A stretch of 45,217 nucleotides of DNA from JAHBWV01 sp964588385 (GCA_964588385.1 CAZPPG010000028.1:1-45217); one strand, 5' to 3'. Counted from the first letter of the stretch, positions 17,801 through 24,792 are shown. Notes: a model not told the origin generated them from the letters alone. Program-made: numbers and translations.

Positions 17801-20185
17801 TTCTCCATCCTCGACGCCCTCCTCAAGACCCTCGATACATCTGAGACCAACGAGGCCGTGGGACTCCACGTCGTCGCAGTTCCGAACGGTGATGTCGCCG
17901 CGCTCGCACCCCGCATCCAGCGTCTCATGCGTGAGCGCCTCGATGCCGCCACGCGCTCGGGCTCCATCCAGCAGCCCCAGGACGCGTTCTCGATCGAGCC
18001 CGACCCCGCCAACTCACTCCTGATCGTGGCCTCAAGCGAAGAGAATCTGAAGGTCGTCAACGATCTGGTGGAGTCGCTCACCTCCGATGCCGCCGCCATC
18101 GCCGGCGCCGAACGCACCGCCCTCATCCCGCTCGGCCAGATGCGAGCCGCCGATGTCGCCGACACCGTCAACACCCTCTACGTCCAGAAAGAGATCGCAA
18201 AGCGCGGCCAGCGCGCAGTCAGCGTCGTCGCTAACGCACAGCTCAACGCCCTCGTCGTCAGCGGCACCGAGTCCGACGTCAACGCCGTCCGCGGCATCGT
18301 CGAGCGCATGGAAACCGCCGAAGTAACCGCTATCCAGGACGTGCGCCGCATGGAGCTCCGCACCGCCAACGCCCTCGAGGTCGTCAACCTCCTTGAGAAC
18401 GTGCTGGCCGGACGCACGCTCGGTGGCGGACGCGGCGTCGCCGCGGCACAGGCCACTCGTCTTCGCTATCTCCGTGAGCAGATCGCCGATCAGATCGCGG
18501 GCCAGATCGGCGCCGAACCCACAGAGGCCGCCATCGACGGCGCGATCCGCGATCAGGTCCGCATGACACCCGACCTTCGCACCAACTCGCTCATGGTCGC
18601 CGCGCCCCCCGCGATGATGGACGTCATCGCCGCCATCGTCACCGACCTCGACAACACGTCTGCGGGCTCGCGCAAGGTCGAGTGGTTCCGCCTCAAGAAC
18701 GCCGACGCTCGCGCCATGGCCGAGGTGCTTCAGGACCTCTTCAGTCTCCAGCAGCAGGGCGATCGGCTCGTGCTTGTGCCCACCCAGCAGCAGACCGATG
18801 AGCCTCTTGACGGAGCCCCCGCTGGCCCCGCGTTCAACAACACAACGCTCACGCCCATCCCCGACACGCGAAAGGAGCTCTCGATCACCATCGACGCCCG
18901 CACCAACACCCTCCTCGTGTCGGGCACCGATGAGTATCTGGAGATGGTCCGGTCTGTCGTGGAGGAACTCGACGGCATCGAGGCGACCGAGCGTCTCCAG
19001 CTCGTCTACAAACTCCGGTACGCCAAGGCCGAAGAGGTCGAGAGCACCCTCTCCCGCTACTTCGAGGAGGAGTCCACCAAGGTTCGTTCCACCCTCGGCC
19101 CATCGCAGAGCGGCTCGCTCACCCGCCAGCTCGAGCAGGAGGTCACGGTCGTCGGCGACGGCAAGTCAAACAAGCTGGTGGTCTCCACCTCGCCCCGCTA
19201 CGCGGAGATCGTGCAGTCCATCATCGAAGAACTCGACGCCGCGCCCCCGCAGGTCATGATCCAGGTCCTCCTCGCCGAGGTCACGCTCGACACTTCGCGC
19301 CAGTGGGCAATGGACTTCAACGCCGGGCCCTTCGGCGGCAACCAGTGGAAGTTCGGCTCGCTCAGCGCAGGCGCGGGCGTCGCCACCGCGCTCGGCGTCG
19401 CCAACCTTTCGATCTCCACCAACGACTTCAACGTGCTGATCCGCGCTCTTGAGGTCCAGGGCAAACTGGAGGTTCTGAGCAACCCGCAGGTCACCGTCAA
19501 CAACAACGAGAGGGCCAACATCCAGGTCGGCGAGGACATCGCCATCGTCACCGGCGTTGAGCGCCTCGACAACGGCAACACACGCTCCGATGTCGAGCGC
19601 CGCGATGTCGGCATCATCCTCAATGTCACGCCCTCGATCAGCAGTGACGGGTTCGTGCGCCTTGAGATCGCACCGGAGATCTCATCCGTCAGCCAGCGAA
19701 CGACCCAGATCTCGGAAGACTTCGAGGCTCCCATCATCACCACCCGTAAGGTCGACACCGTCGTCACCGTGAAGGACGGTCAAACCATCGTCATCGGCGG
19801 CCTGATCCAGCAGACCCAGGAAGATCGCCGCACCAAGGTCCCCTTGCTCGGCGACATCCCCATCGTCGGCAACGCATTCCGCTCGGTGCAAGTTGAGAAC
19901 GTCAAGACCGAACTCCTGGTCATCCTCACGCCGAAGGTCGTGCCCGGGGATTCGGCGAGCGCAATCGACCTTCAGAGCCGCTGGACCCGCCACGAGATCG
20001 GGCGCATGTCCAACCCAACCCAGATCCGCGACGCCCTCGAGATGCATGACGGCTCGCCCCCGCCCGTCACCCTCCCGCCCGAACTCCCCGGCGACGCGAT
20101 CCCGCCCTCACCGGCCCCCGGAGCCTCGAGCGTCGCGAACGATCGCGTCCGCACCGTCAGCAGTGGGGAGGGCTCACCGCGATGA
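8885..20185 (+). CDS. gspD: Giant secretin GspD with about 39 N1-type repeats
   Basis: From ATG 8885, with AAGGAG eight bases upstream, the protein is about 3766 aa, against roughly 650-750 in known GspD. Order: Sec-type signal peptide (about 1-30) and a Pro/Ser/Ala linker to about 61; N0 domain from 62 (TPIRFNFKDSPFDQVVDFF) to about 140; about 39 tandem secretin_N/NolW-like units from 164 to 3456; secretin barrel domain 3457-3686. The barrel domain contains MIQVLLAEV, VLSNPQVTVNNNE, VGIILNVTPSIS, a VKDGQTIVIGGL box and KVPLLGDIPIVGNAF. A proline-rich tail of about 80 residues ends the protein. Each unit follows the pattern 'L-x-HA-A--V---L----- ... R-NSLIVS-----------LI--LD'. The outer-membrane ring would serve the upstream Gsp proteins. 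The frame is uninterrupted over 11.3 kb. It overlaps the downstream lipoprotein gene by ATGA. Confidence 0.95.
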   Translation: MAWRRNTGAVIASLVVCAGLPITIWEANALPFLQDAAEPPVPVQPSTSEPASTPAPAPEGQTPIRFNFKDSPFDQVVDFFSRESGLPVIREIDVPTAALTFISEETYSLDEALSILNLNMARFGAHLRREGKYLYLSSLQDAARKPMMVAGNEVPPEAMPDEMLTITIPLNNARAELVAAQIKPLMGAYGGVTPIPAQNMVVIVETAAQCRRIRDIVRSIDEVRPVDSAFKLFPLEHAKADAVVAALRGLVGERQKTVIVDKDGQQRVVEEVNVAGLNIQPDARTNSVIAVGSESRLKVVEELIELLDVPPGGESGEQQLMTFSLQGLTVDLAQQALNAVYGQVPADRKPVVVITPDQQRVTVVGAPAYLRTAAALIGALDPTGAPDGAPIERVARTIRLMHVKAAQVEPMLARLLTPRQQQVLKYVGTVDATGLIVSGPSADVDVLAALIAGLDVPSEADRDVRLFTISGGDPVSVVARAQDLYKAAGLDVSRPIHASLDAESRTVTLVGARESLAKFEDLLRTAEASVRIEQETRTIEITSKPSDLVPLLTRVVRPMLEPADGSRYVAPTIEAIDDLRSVVVRAKPEQFPVIEGMLKRLDDTRKQADAELRTYRVQRVDPDVMAAAIRRMADAGTIYGEAGIPAGSRPVAVDIERTSRTLIITGPAVIYPQVEKLLAELDTAKLSPAALKMYVLAHARAERLAPLMERLLLVRIREAQSGGDLPLGVDARSMLEIVADAPSNTLIISAPESVHAVAAELLKSLDGENAATGNSVVKIIPLAFAEVNATTVALSQAAAAMQFPSGGRVSVTGAPGANSIILSGLEMDIKKVEELITPLDVRPTSAETPAVETFALKHADAAQIATTVERVLVDQQETDPRILTLQLRYAQNRPDLFKKPTIRVQAEARTNSLIVSAPQGTLELARSVIEKLDQPASDPDRTASTFTPTRGDANALAQAVVKIVNATLPQGRAPLDLTVDSRTGSILALGTKTQVDEALKLLKERDDRSLAMPATDVRIVELKHSDAQSVASMVQPMLMDRSRWPEELLRAERAGLPISMPTVRPEARFNRLVLGAPSSLMPLANDLIAVFDQPAQVAPVDVRVFRLEQGTAQSVADAIRSALTGTLRPGEQPPTVSGEASGNTVLVSGTADQLDRAAKLIESMDTAGKGDGVGVRTVYLKHARAEQVAPLVESVLKKESVINMLPEWQRGQAIALAGGKLEAEVRVAAERRLNAVVVSGPLATLTLAEQMITELDVNPGADAGSSVVRVITLQGSDAAELATSIQQVIGEEEIAGPAPVIRVDRQSNSLIVRATPDQLKTIESLVKQLDQAALASSRQVRMIPVDRSRADAALMAQTLKRLLEDRGGVSVEVISSEELLRRSGAAGEESPKPAGKPTSGALPPRSTIWEAPAMPFVARALAIAAIGQPGTPSPDASDDDSLGGLTIGVDPATNSLIVVGSPRLTDRVASLAAQLESSLPAEPGKVRIITLPETIDASSIVGIVNQTIASIGRSRIDNPGGFTGAVSVAPDPSGGALIVWSNDTDFAVVGELIASMTHARGGPTMTLRVIPLQSMTAQQVVQAIGDLVSAAPRGIQARRIRSMDWAIPAGIGAATGTDDVLATIEPGSIRVVPSPGGTSLIVAAPAEAMPLIERFVSVLDQSPTGDRLAIQRLTLDNARPSEIAVTLQKLFDARRQGPGVGMQVRAQFVGDDGSGTLLATGSPSEIKEALELAASMDTPAESRDFQFRVVELKNARVMDIGPTLQNLAGEMQWERITGRAGPNDRDRFFLETNERTNSIVLMGRQETLETVEGIVRLLDVPPGETGMMVVKAIGVQSADLNAIKTVIERAMATPGWRSWRGPDPDGVTVEIDRVRRAVVLVGKKDRVEAAAEYVAELDVGGPGSTIETIRLEHASAERAASSLQRFFAARNQAQGLRPDSFSVLGSPEGNVLIASGDAESIKLLRDLVAQMDQPELGENRSIEAYSVINATPMEAAGTIRSMFPRSSKTEDQVIVTPQPSTGTLIVSAPTEVHAQIAALVKQLDSPPVDGGTTLQTVKLESARASEVADALRTALPPTLKVTITPVARSNSLLLSGTPEAIEIVMGHVRQIDEQPTQNTAAFKRIKLEHAVADRVWASLNELLRNRPKSPGDAPINLDFSGPENTLSISAPSQQMAEIEAMVKALDVPTSSTRKTEFVKLEFADAEQASKALGVFYGRTAPEASTPGARNVTIVADPASNSLVVSAEAEQWEGIRGLLTKLDTEDYDRSRQMEVIPLKYADATGVARAISDGFRSVMQEQIDARIRNLASNRGPAARPGETFPPALLVDGDPAPSVSAEVQTNSLIVFAAKRDLDRITSIVARLDEPESSRMPEARVIPLRGGSATAVANSIRDVFSATQGRSANPRALVIVGDEASNALIVRCEESQFAQVKALSEALQGQADVTRLATRVLKLEHVPAARLRQTLLSTFSPVAQQNRESLAIEIDRASNSLVVASSQRLFEQIQTTVKELDTTALGAAEGDDITPGLGQVVSIVELTNSSPVDLKRTLDQLGISGAQPVDRPGIVSEPVTTVALSTRRAIAVVAGPSDARIVTGLIKQLDAEPIEGDQTVGVVRLKLAGASQLVNTLRLMLNPAEQASQTGPARAIAEQVRRLSVVREGVGRDPLKLDLAKPIRLIPDVEANTIIVASTPANVEAIRAVIDTLDTLATGDAVVIRMFALENASAIRVRTVVDTLFRQGEALRRLPGTQRQGLPTTATGQALAGEIAIAVDDRTNTLVVAGREEAVALVEILIKDLDSTEATSWIEPAIVELKHADASTLADQLRRALVQGLAGTPEALGIQRQIARLRVVDAGKDPTDPNAIVQADLFAPMTGLVIQPAEPMNALIVIGSSSNIRIVRELVAQLDIESASAANTVRAYPLEHASAPRVASMVSEIFRQRQGTGAMRPEDGLVVTADTRTNTLIASTSVKSFSILDALLKTLDTSETNEAVGLHVVAVPNGDVAALAPRIQRLMRERLDAATRSGSIQQPQDAFSIEPDPANSLLIVASSEENLKVVNDLVESLTSDAAAIAGAERTALIPLGQMRAADVADTVNTLYVQKEIAKRGQRAVSVVANAQLNALVVSGTESDVNAVRGIVERMETAEVTAIQDVRRMELRTANALEVVNLLENVLAGRTLGGGRGVAAAQATRLRYLREQIADQIAGQIGAEPTEAAIDGAIRDQVRMTPDLRTNSLMVAAPPAMMDVIAAIVTDLDNTSAGSRKVEWFRLKNADARAMAEVLQDLFSLQQQGDRLVLVPTQQQTDEPLDGAPAGPAFNNTTLTPIPDTRKELSITIDARTNTLLVSGTDEYLEMVRSVVEELDGIEATERLQLVYKLRYAKAEEVESTLSRYFEEESTKVRSTLGPSQSGSLTRQLEQEVTVVGDGKSNKLVVSTSPRYAEIVQSIIEELDAAPPQVMIQVLLAEVTLDTSRQWAMDFNAGPFGGNQWKFGSLSAGAGVATALGVANLSISTNDFNVLIRALEVQGKLEVLSNPQVTVNNNERANIQVGEDIAIVTGVERLDNGNTRSDVERRDVGIILNVTPSISSDGFVRLEIAPEISSVSQRTTQISEDFEAPIITTRKVDTVVTVKDGQTIVIGGLIQQTQEDRRTKVPLLGDIPIVGNAFRSVQVENVKTELLVILTPKVVPGDSASAIDLQSRWTRHEIGRMSNPTQIRDALEMHDGSPPPVTLPPELPGDAIPPSPAPGASSVANDRVRTVSSGEGSPR
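9374..19252 (+). repeat. Tandem array of about 39 coding repeats (secretin N1-like units)
   Basis: Roughly 84 codons per unit are repeated through most of gspD. Each unit ends in a recognisable pair of strands and a helix: Arg/Ser-Asn-Ser/Thr-Leu-Ile-Val-x-Ala/Gly, then about 15 residues, then Leu-Asp. Units are diverged at DNA level, so this is an old expansion rather than a recent slippage. Several units carry insertions, the largest near 12888-13328 (about 147 codons), with others near 13570-13880, 17290-17620, 18330-18660 and 18670-18990. Unit count and borders were set by eye and could be off by one or two. Confidence 0.85.
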
Positions 20186-20724
20186 GATCCGCTTCGCTTC
20201 CTCCAGTCTTGACAGTTATGTCCCTCGCCATTCCGTGGTTTGCTGTCCTCGCTCTCGGCGGATGCGCCGGCAACAACGTCCCCTCCGACCGCTCGAGCGC
20301 CAGCACCTTACCCACCCAGCCCGCGGGCATTGTTCCGGAGCGTGTCCTCGTCGCCAATGAGCCGCTGGAGGACCGCGACCTCAACGGCTACGTTGACACC
20401 ATCCGCGCCGTGGTCTATGTCTTCGGTGACACCAACCAATACCCGCTCCCCATCACCGTCGAAGCCACCTTTCAGTTCCGCCTCACCGGCGAACGGGGCG
20501 ACTCCCTCGGGGTCTGGGCCTTCGCGCCCCGCGAATCCTCGCGTGCGGCTTTCCTCACCCAGCCCGGCCCCGCCTACGGCTTTGAGATCAATCTGAACGC
20601 CGTCGGCACCGACCGCCATCCGGCCCAGGCGGCCCGTCTCACCTGCGAGCTCACAACCGCCGACGGCACCCGTGTCGCTTCAAGAGAGCCGCTGGAAGTC
20701 CGCATCGGCGGCCGCGCTCCATGA
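20182..20724 (+). CDS. Small lipoprotein following gspD, function unknown
   Basis: The protein is 180 aa, with an ATGA overlap to gspD, so it is translationally coupled to the secretin. The N-terminus has a hydrophobic segment ending in a lipobox LGGC (C28), predicting lipidation. A Ser/Thr/Pro linker is followed by a compact domain with DRDLNGYVD, a DxDxNGxxD loop like those of EF-hands and dockerins, and then beta-rich sequence (VEATFQFRLTG, TYPE strands not assignable). I do not recognise the family. Its position suggests a T2SS accessory lipoprotein, possibly pilotin-like in role, but there is no sequence evidence for that. Confidence 0.75.
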   Translation: MRSASLPPVLTVMSLAIPWFAVLALGGCAGNNVPSDRSSASTLPTQPAGIVPERVLVANEPLEDRDLNGYVDTIRAVVYVFGDTNQYPLPITVEATFQFRLTGERGDSLGVWAFAPRESSRAAFLTQPGPAYGFEINLNAVGTDRHPAQAARLTCELTTADGTRVASREPLEVRIGGRAP

Positions 20725-20804
20725 GGGAAGTTGACCACACGCCGCACGCCGTGTAAGGATCGCGCAAAGACTTTCGGTCAGGGTATTTGCACACAACCTG
20801 TCGC

Positions 20805-20810
20805 TACCAT
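20805..20810 (+). promoter_or_regulatory. Possible -10 element for pstB with a two-base leader
   Basis: TACCAT at 20805-20810 would place +1 at about 20817, two bases before the pstB ATG, which has no Shine-Dalgarno sequence. No good -35 box was seen. The rest of 20725-20804 holds nothing clear. TTGACC near 20730 lacks a convincing -10 partner. Confidence 0.3.
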
Positions 20811-20818
20811 CATCTCGC

Positions 20819-21706
20819 ATGGTTGCGACACAGATCGAGGCAGAAAAGCACGTGGAATCGACAAAGCGGCCGGGCCGCGCCTATCCGGTCATCGAGGCCA
20901 TCCGCCGCGGAGAGACGCCCCAGCCCGTCATCCACGATTCCGTACGTGCCGATCCACCCGTTCTTGAGATCGATCGGTTTTGTCTCCATTACGGCAAGGC
21001 AAAGGCCTTGCACGACGTCACCACCCAGATCTCTCGCGGCCACGTCACCGCGATCATCGGCCCGTCCGGATGTGGCAAGTCAACGCTTCTTCGGTCCGTG
21101 AATCGTCTCAACGACCTCGTCGACGGCGTCACCATCGGCGGAGACATGCGCATCAACGGCCGATCCGTCTACGGGAGGGATGTTGATGTCATCGACCTGC
21201 GCAAGCGCATGGGCATGGTCTTCCAGAAGCCGAATCCGTTCCCGATGTCCATCTTTGAAAACGTCGTCTACTCCCTGCGCATCGACGGCGAGCGGCGGCG
21301 CTCCGTTCTGGAGGAGGCCTGCGAGCGAAGTCTGAAGGGCGCGGCCCTCTGGGAAGAGGTCAAAGACCGGCTGAAGCAATCGGCCCTCGGCCTCTCGGGC
21401 GGCCAGCAGCAGCGACTCTGTATCGCCCGCGCGATCGCGGCGGATCCGGAGGTCATCCTTCTGGACGAGCCTTGCTCGGCCTTGGACCCTATCGCCACCC
21501 TTCGGATCGAGGAGTTGATCCACGAGATCAGCAGCCGCTACACCGTCCTCATCGTCACCCACAACATGCAGCAGGCGACCCGAGTCAGCGACTTCACCAT
21601 GTTCATGTATCTCGGTCGCCTGGTGGAGCATGGGCTGACCGAGGAGATTTTCCAGAACCCCCGCCTCGCCGAGACCGAGGACTACGTCACGGGCCGCTTC
21701 GGATAA
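20819..21706 (+). CDS. pstB: Phosphate ABC transporter ATP-binding protein PstB
   Basis: The protein is 295 aa. The core matches PstB, which energises high-affinity phosphate import at the inner membrane. It has Walker A GPSGCGKS at 81-88 followed by LLRSVNRLNDL, the PstB-specific KRMGMVFQKPNPFPMSIFENV, the signature LSGGQQQRLCIARA and Walker B VILLDEPCSALDP. H-loop VTHNMQQATRVSD and the C-terminal EDYVTGRFG complete it. It carries about 47 extra N-terminal residues before VLEIDRFCLHYG. No pstS, pstC, pstA or phoU is within the window, so the partners must be elsewhere. The start is provisional because an internal start would give the usual 250-residue length. Confidence 0.93.
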   Translation: MVATQIEAEKHVESTKRPGRAYPVIEAIRRGETPQPVIHDSVRADPPVLEIDRFCLHYGKAKALHDVTTQISRGHVTAIIGPSGCGKSTLLRSVNRLNDLVDGVTIGGDMRINGRSVYGRDVDVIDLRKRMGMVFQKPNPFPMSIFENVVYSLRIDGERRRSVLEEACERSLKGAALWEEVKDRLKQSALGLSGGQQQRLCIARAIAADPEVILLDEPCSALDPIATLRIEELIHEISSRYTVLIVTHNMQQATRVSDFTMFMYLGRLVEHGLTEEIFQNPRLAETEDYVTGRFG

Positions 21707-21786
21707 GGCCTTGACGGTTCCGTGCAAACCCACACAAGGTCTGAGAATCAGGCCAGTCCCGATCGCGGACCGCCGATAGATGGGCC

Positions 21787-21798
21787 TACCATCCCGGT
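21787..21798 (+). promoter_or_regulatory. TACCATCCCGGT element upstream of sucA
   Basis: This 12-mer recurs exactly at 43963-43974 upstream of the MATE gene. TACCAT could be a -10 box, giving a leader of about 60 bases to sucA. No clear -35 is seen, and the match may be chance. Confidence 0.25.
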
Positions 21799-21858
21799 TC
21801 AAGCGTTGGTGCGCGCCGCCCGCACGGATACGAGGCACGCGTGCTGTCGAGGTCCATC

Positions 21859-24762
21859 ATGGCTGGGTCATCCCAAGCGCAGCAAGTACAGTCACTTACG
21901 CCTTCTGTGAACGGCTGGAACGCCGACTTTTTGGAGGCCGAGTATCAACGTTTCAGGCGGGCCCCGGAGTCGGTCTCGCCCGACCTCCGGGCGTTCTTCC
22001 AGGGCTTTGACCTCGCGCTCGCCGGAGCCGGTCCGAAGACGCCCTCGGATTCCGCGGGAACCGCCGCCGTCGGGAGCTTCGAGCACGCCGTCTGGCACCT
22101 CGTCCATGCCTACCAGGAATTGGGCCACCTCTGTGCCGCTCTTGATCCTTTCGGGCGCCCGCGAGAGCGCCCTGCGGCTCTCGCCCCCGCCCAATGGGGT
22201 CTCAGCGACGCCGACCTGGATCGTGAGGTCGACGGCTCCGTCGTCGGCGCTCCCGGAAACATCCGTCTCCGCGAGGTGATCGAGCGCCTGGAGCGCACCT
22301 ACTGCAGATCCATCGGCTGTGAGTTCATGCACGTGCAGAACCGCGAGGAGCGCGATTGGCTCATCGCTCGCGCGTCGCGGAATGGCGGCGGCATCTCGCT
22401 CACGCGTGGTGAGCAGGCCCACGTACTCGAGCAACTCACCCGAGCGGAATCGTTCGAGACATTCCTCGCCAAGCGGTATCCCGGAGAGAAGCGGTTCAGT
22501 CTGGAAGGGGCTGAATCGCTCATTCCACTTCTTGATCGCCTTCTGGAGCACGCCGCGGACAACGGCGTCGATGAAGTGGTCATGGGCATGGCCCACCGCG
22601 GCCGCCTCAATGTTCTCAACAACATCCTCGGGAAGACCTACGAGCAGATTTTCACCGAGTTCGAGGACAGCTACCAGGACGGCTTTGCGGACGCCTCGGG
22701 CGACGTGAAGTACCACCGCGGCTATTCCGGCGTCCGCACCTTCCGTTCCGGCAAGACGCTTCGGCTGGCGATGGCGAGCAATCCCAGCCACCTCGAGAGC
22801 GTCAATCCGGTCGTGGAGGGTCGCACCCGCGCGAAGCAGCGTCTCCGCAACGACACGGACCGACGTCGTGTCGTTCCAGTCCTCATCCACGGTGATGCCG
22901 CCATCGCCGGGCAGGGCGTCGTCGCCGAATGCCTGAACTTCTCGCAGCTTGAGGGATACACGACCGGCGGCACGATCCACATCGTGGTGAACAACATGAT
23001 CGGCTTCACAACGATCCCCGAGGACTCTCGCTCCAGCCGCTATTGCACCGACGTGGCCAAGATGATCGAGGCCCCGATCCTTCATGTGAACGCGGAGGAT
23101 CCAGACGCGATCTTCAAGGTGGCCGAGATCGTCATCGAGTACCGCCTCAAGTTCCGCAAGGACGTGATGGTTGACATGTGGTGCTTCCGCAAGTACGGCC
23201 ACAACGAGCAGGACGAGCCCTCGTACACGCAGCCGATCCTTGCCGCGCTCATCAAGGCCAAAGAGAGCACCTTGGCGTCATACGCCAAACGCCTCCAGGC
23301 CGCGGGAGTGATCCAGCAGGCCGACATCGACGTCATCAATGGTCGCCTCTCTCAGTCGCTGGAGAACGCCCAGATCGCCGCGAAGAAGAAGCCGTTTGAT
23401 CCCAATATCGATCCCGGCAGCGATCGCTGGCGCGGCCTCTCACAGAAGTTCTCCTACGACTTCGTGCCAACGAACGTCTCGATCGACTCCATCAAGGAAG
23501 TATGTGAGGCACTCGGACGCGTTCCCGAGGGCTTCAACGTCAACGCGAAGCTCAAGGCGCTGCTCAAGTCCCGTTCCGAACTCTGGCAGACCGGCCAGAT
23601 CTCGCACGCCGATGCGGAGATGCTCGCCTTCGGAACACTCGTTCTCGAGGGACATCATGTCCGCCTTTCCGGACAGGACTGCCGCCGCGGAACGTTCTCC
23701 CAGCGTCACGCCTTTCTCCGGGACGCGGTAACAGGAGCTTCTTACGAGCCGCTGAACGGCATGCGTGAGATCGGTGAGCCCTCTACGGACCATCCCGTGG
23801 GCAGCCCCGGCGCGGACGGGCGTCCCCGACAGGCCCGATTCAAGGTCTACGACAGCCCCCTCTCAGAGGTATCTGTCCTCGGCTTCGAGTACGGCTATTC
23901 ACTCGCTGATCCCGGTGTGCTTGTCATATGGGAAGCCCAGTTCGGCGACTTTGTGAACGGTGCTCAGGTCATGATCGACCAGTTCCTGGCCAGCGCGGAA
24001 ACAAAGTGGGAGCGTTGGTCCGGTCTGGTCATGATGCTCCCCCATGGATACGAGGGCGCAGGGCCCGAGCACTCTTCCTGCCGCTACGAGCGGTTCCTCC
24101 AGCTCTGTGCCGAGAACAACATGCAGGTCGCCGTGCCCAGCACCGGCGCCCAGATCTTCCACCTTCTCCGCCGTCAGGTGAAGCGAGCCTTCCGAAAGCC
24201 GCTCATCATCGCGACCCCCAAGGGACACCTTCGCAAGGAGACGAGCACGGTCGACGAGCTCGTCAGCGGCCGCTTCTGGGAGATTCTCGACGATCCGGCG
24301 TTCACCGCTCGGGGTGGCGATCGTTCGCGCGTGCGCAGGGTTGTGTTGTGTGCCGGCAAGGTCGGTCACGAACTCATGGAGCGTCGTGACGCAATCTGCA
24401 GAGACGACGTCGCGGTCGTCCGAGTGGAACAGCTCTATCCCTTCCACGAGCAACTCGCCAAGGACATCGTGGCCAGGTACCCGAACGCGAAGGAGCACGT
24501 CTGGTGCCAGGAAGAGCCGCGGAACACCGGCGGCTACCTCTTCGTCAGCGACATCCTCCGTTCTCGCCTCGGGATCGAGGCGACATATATCGGGCGCCGC
24601 GCCGCCGCCAGCCCAGCTGTCGGGTCCAAGACCGTTCACAAGCACGAGCAGGAAGACATCATCGCCGCTGCGGTCGGACCGGCATCCGCCGCGAAGGACC
24701 CCGGTTCACGTCCCCCCGAAACCGCCAAGGCCGGAAAGGCCAAGGCGACGGCAGCTCACTGA
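21859..24762 (+). CDS. sucA: 2-oxoglutarate dehydrogenase E1 component
   Basis: From ATG 21859 (GAGG six bases upstream; an in-frame GTG at 21841 is less likely) the protein is 967 aa. It is the thiamine diphosphate-dependent decarboxylase of the TCA-cycle 2-oxoglutarate dehydrogenase complex. It begins with a SucA-type N-terminal segment (NGWNADFLEAEYQRF) and contains MAHRGRLNVLNN (H246), SNPSHLESVNPVVEG, HIVVNNMIGFTT, KYGHNEQDEPSYTQP, and the C-terminal half with LPHGYEGAGPEHSS and WCQEEPRNTGGY. These are all hallmarks of the E1o family. An Ala/Lys-rich tail of about 45 residues follows the conserved end. sucB follows 30 bases later. Dihydrolipoamide dehydrogenase is not in the window. Confidence 0.97.
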   Translation: MAGSSQAQQVQSLTPSVNGWNADFLEAEYQRFRRAPESVSPDLRAFFQGFDLALAGAGPKTPSDSAGTAAVGSFEHAVWHLVHAYQELGHLCAALDPFGRPRERPAALAPAQWGLSDADLDREVDGSVVGAPGNIRLREVIERLERTYCRSIGCEFMHVQNREERDWLIARASRNGGGISLTRGEQAHVLEQLTRAESFETFLAKRYPGEKRFSLEGAESLIPLLDRLLEHAADNGVDEVVMGMAHRGRLNVLNNILGKTYEQIFTEFEDSYQDGFADASGDVKYHRGYSGVRTFRSGKTLRLAMASNPSHLESVNPVVEGRTRAKQRLRNDTDRRRVVPVLIHGDAAIAGQGVVAECLNFSQLEGYTTGGTIHIVVNNMIGFTTIPEDSRSSRYCTDVAKMIEAPILHVNAEDPDAIFKVAEIVIEYRLKFRKDVMVDMWCFRKYGHNEQDEPSYTQPILAALIKAKESTLASYAKRLQAAGVIQQADIDVINGRLSQSLENAQIAAKKKPFDPNIDPGSDRWRGLSQKFSYDFVPTNVSIDSIKEVCEALGRVPEGFNVNAKLKALLKSRSELWQTGQISHADAEMLAFGTLVLEGHHVRLSGQDCRRGTFSQRHAFLRDAVTGASYEPLNGMREIGEPSTDHPVGSPGADGRPRQARFKVYDSPLSEVSVLGFEYGYSLADPGVLVIWEAQFGDFVNGAQVMIDQFLASAETKWERWSGLVMMLPHGYEGAGPEHSSCRYERFLQLCAENNMQVAVPSTGAQIFHLLRRQVKRAFRKPLIIATPKGHLRKETSTVDELVSGRFWEILDDPAFTARGGDRSRVRRVVLCAGKVGHELMERRDAICRDDVAVVRVEQLYPFHEQLAKDIVARYPNAKEHVWCQEEPRNTGGYLFVSDILRSRLGIEATYIGRRAAASPAVGSKTVHKHEQEDIIAAAVGPASAAKDPGSRPPETAKAGKAKATAAH

Positions 24763-24792
24763 TCCAGCCCCTTCCAAGAAGAGATCCAGCCC

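Noticed and set aside
9374..19252. CRISPR or minisatellite-type repeat
   Set aside because: The periodicity is at protein level within one reading frame. DNA units are diverged and variable in length, with no spacer structure.
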